10,252 nucleotides of DNA, from positions 1 to 10,252 of the forward strand of contig JACCVJ010000281.1 of NCBI GenBank assembly GCA_013698215.1. Reading direction: 5' to 3'. The notes beneath the pieces are model-generated. The model was not told where the DNA came from and ran no database searches. It saw nothing but the letters and a program-made list of their open reading frames with translations. Of the stretch, positions 7,557-10,252 are shown one piece after another. The position numbers and the translations under genes were made by a program. The stretch comes from Tatlockia sp. (GTDB taxonomy: Bacteria > Cyanobacteriota > Cyanobacteriia > Cyanobacteriales > Chroococcidiopsidaceae). Positions within the stretch are counted from its first letter, which is position 1, and each line of letters opens with the position of its first letter.

Positions 7557-7629
7557 TCGGCAGTGCAGGAGTTGAACCTGCCTAACACGAATTATGAGCT
7601 CGTTGCCTCAACCGCTCGGCCAACTGCCG
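7557..7629 (-). tRNA. trnI: tRNA-Ile with anticodon CAU (lysidine type)
   Basis: It folds into a complete 73-base cloverleaf: acceptor CGGCAGT/ACTGCCG (7 pairs), a three-pair D stem (GCC/GGC), anticodon stem ACGAG/TTCGT with loop CTCATAA, a five-base variable loop and T arm GCAGG-TTCAACT-CCTGC, then discriminator A. CCA is not encoded. The CAU anticodon could mean Met. However, it lacks the initiator marks (three G:C pairs at the base of the anticodon stem and a mismatched first acceptor pair; here C1 pairs with G72). Its D arm, anticodon region and T arm resemble chloroplast trnI-CAU. I therefore call it the isolate-specific tRNA whose C34 is changed to lysidine by TilS to read AUA. An elongator Met tRNA is the alternative. 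Confidence 0.85.
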
Positions 7630-7658
7630 CAGATTACATTTTATTGGATGCAGCTTAT

Positions 7659-7687
7659 CTTATACGATTTAGCGATCGCCCATCCAA
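7659..7687 (-). promoter_or_regulatory. Candidate promoter of the tRNA gene
   Basis: On the minus strand, TTGGAT (7687-7682) and TATAAG (7664-7659) are separated by 17 bases, the ideal sigma-70 spacing; the -10 box matches five of six consensus bases, the -35 box three. The tRNA 5' end lies 29 bases after the -10 box. The spacer contains a HIP1 octamer. The -35 box lies inside one arm of an 8-base inverted repeat (7643-7650 and 7681-7688). Confidence 0.4.
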
Positions 7688-7701
7688 TCGCATATATTAT
7701 C

Positions 7702-7727
7702 ATAACAACGGTTTTGTTATTTTTTCT
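7702..7727 (+). terminator. A/T-rich hairpin followed by T run, upstream of the secreted-protein gene
   Basis: ATAACAA (7702-7708) pairs perfectly with TTGTTAT (7714-7720) around CGGTT and is followed by TTTTTCT. The shape is that of an intrinsic terminator for + strand transcription, but the seven-pair stem has one G:C pair and is weak. It lies 18 bases before the next ATG, so it could be a leader structure or chance in A/T-rich DNA. Confidence 0.2.
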
Positions 7728-7745
7728 AAAAATATATTTTGCATA

Positions 7746-8444
7746 ATGAAATTAAATTCAACGGCAATTTTAACGTTAGTATTATTAACCTTGATGGTGG
7801 GTTCGGGTTATCTAAGTTCAGTTTTTGCTTACGGTATTGGACGCGAAGCCCTAAAAAGCGTTACTAAGCCCGATGCTCGTCCGGCAACGAAAATCAAAGT
7901 CCGTAAGCCAACTTCGCAAAAAGAGGGGGCAATAGTTATGTTGAAAGAGCAAGACATTCTCAACACTGTCAAAGCCCGAATTGCTGGCAAAGGCAAAAAA
8001 GTTAGACCGCAAAAAGTACGAAAAACCACCCAAAGTAATAATACTGTAGCGCCAAAAGCTCAATTAGTAGCTGCAACCGAAGCGCCTCAACCAGGCTTTC
8101 CGATTACTAATACGAGTACTGGCGTAACTTTAAGTGTTACTTCGGCTCGGTACGCTGGTGGAGCTTTGGTATTAAAGTTAGATTTTAAAAATAAAGGTGA
8201 TAAAACTGTACGTTTTTTGTATAGTTTTATGGATATAACCGACGATCGCGGACGAGCTTTGAGCGCAAATACCGAAGGCTTACCAGAGGAATTACCGCCC
8301 GAAGGAAATAATACGGGAACAGTTAGCATTCCTACAGCTTTACTTGAAGATGTGAAAAGCCTATCATTGCAGCTTACCGATTATCCAGACCAACAATTAC
8401 AGTTGGGAGTTGCCAATATCCCGGTTGTTGCGTCCACCCATTAA
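7746..8444 (+). CDS. Secreted protein of unknown function, upstream of an ABC permease
   Basis: The frame is open much further upstream, but that part overlaps the tRNA on the other strand. ATG at 7746 begins a proper signal peptide (MKLNSTAILTLVLLTLMVGS, likely cut after SSVFA at about 28), giving 232 residues. No strong Shine-Dalgarno is seen. After the signal there is a very basic, probably unstructured stretch (about 30-105, with KVRKPTSQK and KGKKVRPQKVRK), which could bind an anionic polymer or the membrane surface. From about 122 to 228 a beta-strand pattern (GVTLSVTSARYAGGALVLKL, DKTVRFLYSFMDITDDRGR) suggests a small immunoglobulin-like or DUF4352-like sandwich; this is inference. The stop is 12 bases before the permease start, so the two are probably one operon and may work together at the membrane. 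Confidence 0.82.
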   Translation: MKLNSTAILTLVLLTLMVGSGYLSSVFAYGIGREALKSVTKPDARPATKIKVRKPTSQKEGAIVMLKEQDILNTVKARIAGKGKKVRPQKVRKTTQSNNTVAPKAQLVAATEAPQPGFPITNTSTGVTLSVTSARYAGGALVLKLDFKNKGDKTVRFLYSFMDITDDRGRALSANTEGLPEELPPEGNNTGTVSIPTALLEDVKSLSLQLTDYPDQQLQLGVANIPVVASTH

Positions 8445-8448
8445 AGGA
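8443..8448 (+). promoter_or_regulatory. Ribosome binding site deciding the GTG start of the permease
   Basis: AAAGGA lies eight bases before GTG at 8457 and overlaps the stop codon of the preceding gene. This supports GTG 8457 over the next in-frame ATG at 8481, and suggests translational coupling. Confidence 0.65.
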
Positions 8449-8456
8449 ATTTTTAA

Positions 8457-9236
8457 GTGAGTTTGGGCAGAATTTTTGTGATGGCAACTAATGTGTTTCG
8501 GGAAGTAATTCGTGATCGCATTTTGTACATTATTGGCTTTTATGCGTTGCTAATGGTAGTTGTTATGCAGCTACTTCCCCAAATAGCCGCTAGTACCGAA
8601 GATAAAATCTTTCTAGATTTTGGACTAGCGGCGATGAACGTACTAGGCTTAATTGTGGCGGTGTTTGTTGGTACGGGGTTAGTTAGTAAAGAAATCGAAA
8701 AACGCACGGTTTTAGCACTGATTGCTAAACCGATTAGTCGCGCTGAATTTATTATTGCCAAACATTTAGGTTTATCTAGCGTTTTAGCCTTGCTTGTAGC
8801 CGTGATGACGGTAATTTATCTGGCGCTATTGCAATTTCAAGGTATTACTTATTCGCTTGTCAGCATATTACTTGCATCGGTGTTTTTATTTTTGCAGCTA
8901 AGTTTGATTACCGCCTTTGCTTTGGCTTTGGGAGTGTTTACAAGTTCGGTACTCGCAACCCTGCTAACTTTTGCCGTGTATTTGATGGGAAACTTTAGCC
9001 AAGACTTAGTTAATATTGGGCGGATTAGTAAAAATCCTGGTTTTGAGCGTGTAACTCAAACTCTATACTTGATATTGCCTGACTTGTCGCGTTTAGACTT
9101 AAAAAATATGGCAGTTTACGGCACGCAATTGTTACCAAATTCTCTAACCCTTCTAGCCAATGCTGCTTATGGTGTGGTGTATATTGTGTTGGTACTGGCG
9201 ATCGCTATTTTAGTTTTTGCCCGCCGCGAATTTTAA
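8457..9236 (+). CDS. ABC-2-type transporter permease subunit
   Basis: An integral membrane protein of 259 residues with about six membrane segments (near 21-41, 57-76, 104-126, 134-158, 162-180 and 232-254). The region GTGLVSKEIEKRTVLALIAK followed by PISRAEFIIAKHLG (72-105) is the typical cytoplasmic coupling stretch of ABC-2 permeases of the NosY/ABC2_membrane_2 type. Such permeases pair with a separate ATP-binding subunit to export or flip a substrate; the substrate is unknown. No ATPase gene lies next to it in this window, so its partner must be encoded elsewhere. The C-terminus ends with RREF just after the last helix. It is translated from GTG behind a good ribosome binding site and is probably co-transcribed with the secreted protein upstream. 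Confidence 0.9.
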   Translation: MSLGRIFVMATNVFREVIRDRILYIIGFYALLMVVVMQLLPQIAASTEDKIFLDFGLAAMNVLGLIVAVFVGTGLVSKEIEKRTVLALIAKPISRAEFIIAKHLGLSSVLALLVAVMTVIYLALLQFQGITYSLVSILLASVFLFLQLSLITAFALALGVFTSSVLATLLTFAVYLMGNFSQDLVNIGRISKNPGFERVTQTLYLILPDLSRLDLKNMAVYGTQLLPNSLTLLANAAYGVVYIVLVLAIAILVFARREF

Positions 9237-9351
9237 AAATTAACTAGGCTTTAGTAGTGACTTGCTTCAATATAGCCGATTGAAAACCACTGCGGCGTGG
9301 AATGCCGAACTAACTGACCAACCTTGGACGACGCACTACAAAGATATCCTT

Positions 9352-9357
9352 AGAGGA
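9352..9357 (+). promoter_or_regulatory. Ribosome binding site for the GTG-initiated methyltransferase
   Basis: AGAGGA lies seven bases before GTG at 9365. No ATG occurs nearby in this frame, so the site fixes the start. Confidence 0.65.
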
Positions 9358-9364
9358 AAACTAA

Positions 9365-10057
9365 GTGACGCAAGAAACAATCCAAACACAAATTGCTTAC
9401 TACAACGCTAGGGCTAAAGAATATGATGAATGGTTTTACCGAATTGGGCGCTACAATCGCGGATTGGAAATAAACCAACGTTGGTTTGACGAAGTCGCTG
9501 CGCTTAAAAATGTTGTAAATAAAGTGGGAACTGTTGAGTCGGTACTAGAGTTAGCTTGCGGTACTGGCATATGGACGCAAGAACTTCTGAAAATTGGCAA
9601 GCAAATTACAGCGCTAGAAGCTTCCCAAGAAATGATTGAAATTAATCGCCAAAAACTAAATAACGCTTCTAACGTAGAGTATCGGCAGCTAGATTTATTT
9701 CCATGGCAACCAGACAAACAATACGATCTAGTTTTCTTTTCTTTTTGGCTATCTCACGTTCCCCCTGCAGAAGTTGATGAGTTTTTGAGCAAAGTTTACA
9801 ACTCAGTTTTACCAGGTGGGAAAGTTACGATCATTGACTCTTATTTTGAAATAACATCTTCAGCTAAAGATTATCCGCTTCAAGACAAAAATGAAATTTA
9901 TCAACAGCGCAAGCTAAATAACGGGCGAGAGTTTCAGATATTTAAAATCTATTATCAACCTGATGTCTTATTGAACAAACTAACTCAAGCTGGCTTTCAA
10001 GCTGAGGTAGGACTTACAGATACCTATTTCATCTACGTTCAAGGCGTAAAAGTTTAA
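9365..10057 (+). CDS. Class I SAM-dependent methyltransferase
   Basis: A soluble protein of 230 residues with the Rossmann-type methyltransferase fold. Motif I is VLELACGTGIW (60-70), the SAM-binding glycine loop. The acidic residue after strand 2 is Glu85 in ALEAS, motif II/IV lies in YDLVFFSFWLSHVPP (120-134), and post-motif LPGGKVTIIDSY is at 149-160. The N-terminal block QIAYYNARAKEYDEWFYRIGRY (9-30) marks the subgroup of small-molecule methyltransferases sharing the YY.ARA.EYDEWFY pattern. The methyl acceptor cannot be told from sequence. The start is GTG behind AGAGGA. A 128-base gap separates it from the permease, so it may have its own promoter. A fragment of a DevB/HlyD-type gene begins right after its stop, so this gene may sit where that gene lost its front half. 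Confidence 0.9.
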   Translation: MTQETIQTQIAYYNARAKEYDEWFYRIGRYNRGLEINQRWFDEVAALKNVVNKVGTVESVLELACGTGIWTQELLKIGKQITALEASQEMIEINRQKLNNASNVEYRQLDLFPWQPDKQYDLVFFSFWLSHVPPAEVDEFLSKVYNSVLPGGKVTIIDSYFEITSSAKDYPLQDKNEIYQQRKLNNGREFQIFKIYYQPDVLLNKLTQAGFQAEVGLTDTYFIYVQGVKV

Positions 10058-10132
10058 TAATTGGGAGCAAATCTAAATCCAAAAACTATAGACTCCTGGT
10101 CTAACTTGATTTATAACGAATGTTTGATATCA

Positions 10133-10252
10133 GTGCAATTACGGGAAGCGATCGCTACTAGACACCGCAATTTGAGCAGTCTGCAAGCTCAAATAAGTCA
10201 AGCTAAAGCTACCTTAAATAGGATCGCCGAAGTACGTCCGGTAGATGTGCAA
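10133..10252 (+). pseudogene. Truncated DevB/HlyD-type membrane fusion protein, continuing past the window
   Basis: The frame starting at GTG 10133 reads a heptad-like coil (LREAIATRHRNLSSLQAQIS, then QAKATLNRIAEVRPVDVQ) that matches, from family memory, the middle hairpin of cyanobacterial DevB-type adaptor proteins of ABC exporters; RIAEVRPVDVQ is the telling segment. In an intact gene this lies some 200 or more residues after the start, behind a membrane helix and a lipoyl-like domain. Here the methyltransferase gene ends only 75 bases upstream. The frame is open back to 10061 but that stretch contains no ATG, no ribosome binding site and no recognisable adaptor sequence. I infer a 5'-truncated gene; a shortened gene with an unusual start cannot be excluded because the 3' part is not visible. 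Confidence 0.6.

Noticed and set aside
7563..7745. Upstream extension of the secreted-protein frame by 61 codons
   Set aside because: It would overlap the tRNA gene, and the signal peptide expected at a true N-terminus begins at 7746.
10120..10161. ATG-started frame MFDISAITG at the right edge
   Set aside because: It stops after 13 codons and is out of frame with the HlyD-like coil.

Overview
This window is cyanobacterial chromosomal DNA. The octamer GCGATCGC (HIP1), a cyanobacterial signature, occurs about 15 times, against roughly 0.2 expected by chance. The proteins are cyanobacterial in type: a kinase with a GRGGFGET glycine loop, a short ThiC of 456 residues, LpxD, and a DevB-like coiled coil at the right edge. 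The species cannot be fixed from this sequence. The region looks like ordinary core and housekeeping DNA with some decay and repeat activity in the gaps. I found no CRISPR array, phage, transposase gene or defence locus.

Layout. 1-1776 (+) is a membrane-anchored Ser/Thr protein kinase missing only its extreme N-terminus, with a C-terminal beta-rich domain that may bind carbohydrate. 1777-2046 is a convergent intergenic region with a strong hairpin (possibly a small foldback element) and a weaker one. 2047-5203 (-) holds lpxD (lipid A synthesis), a YhiN/HI0933-family flavoprotein, a small unknown ORF and a small secreted protein. 5300-5914 (+) is pyrE, divergent from the secreted-protein gene and convergent with thiC (5979-7349, -). 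The short pyrE/thiC gap is a palindromic repeat in two imperfect copies that touches both stop codons. thiC is preceded by a clear TPP riboswitch. Upstream of that, on the same strand, is a tRNA with anticodon CAU, best read as the lysidine-type tRNA-Ile.

The right third is on the + strand. A secreted protein of unknown function (7746-8444) and an ABC-2-type permease (8457-9236) are 12 bases apart and probably form an operon. A SAM-dependent methyltransferase (9365-10057) follows. The last 120-190 bases encode a coiled-coil piece of a DevB/HlyD-type membrane fusion protein with no room upstream for its N-terminal half, so it is probably a truncated gene.

Functionally, pyrE (pyrimidine synthesis) and thiC (thiamine pyrimidine synthesis) are independent neighbours. 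thiC is controlled by thiamine pyrophosphate, most likely at translation because the ribosome binding site lies just after the aptamer. Several proteins act at the envelope (kinase, LpxD, two secreted proteins, permease, HlyD fragment), but the sequence does not show that they work together.
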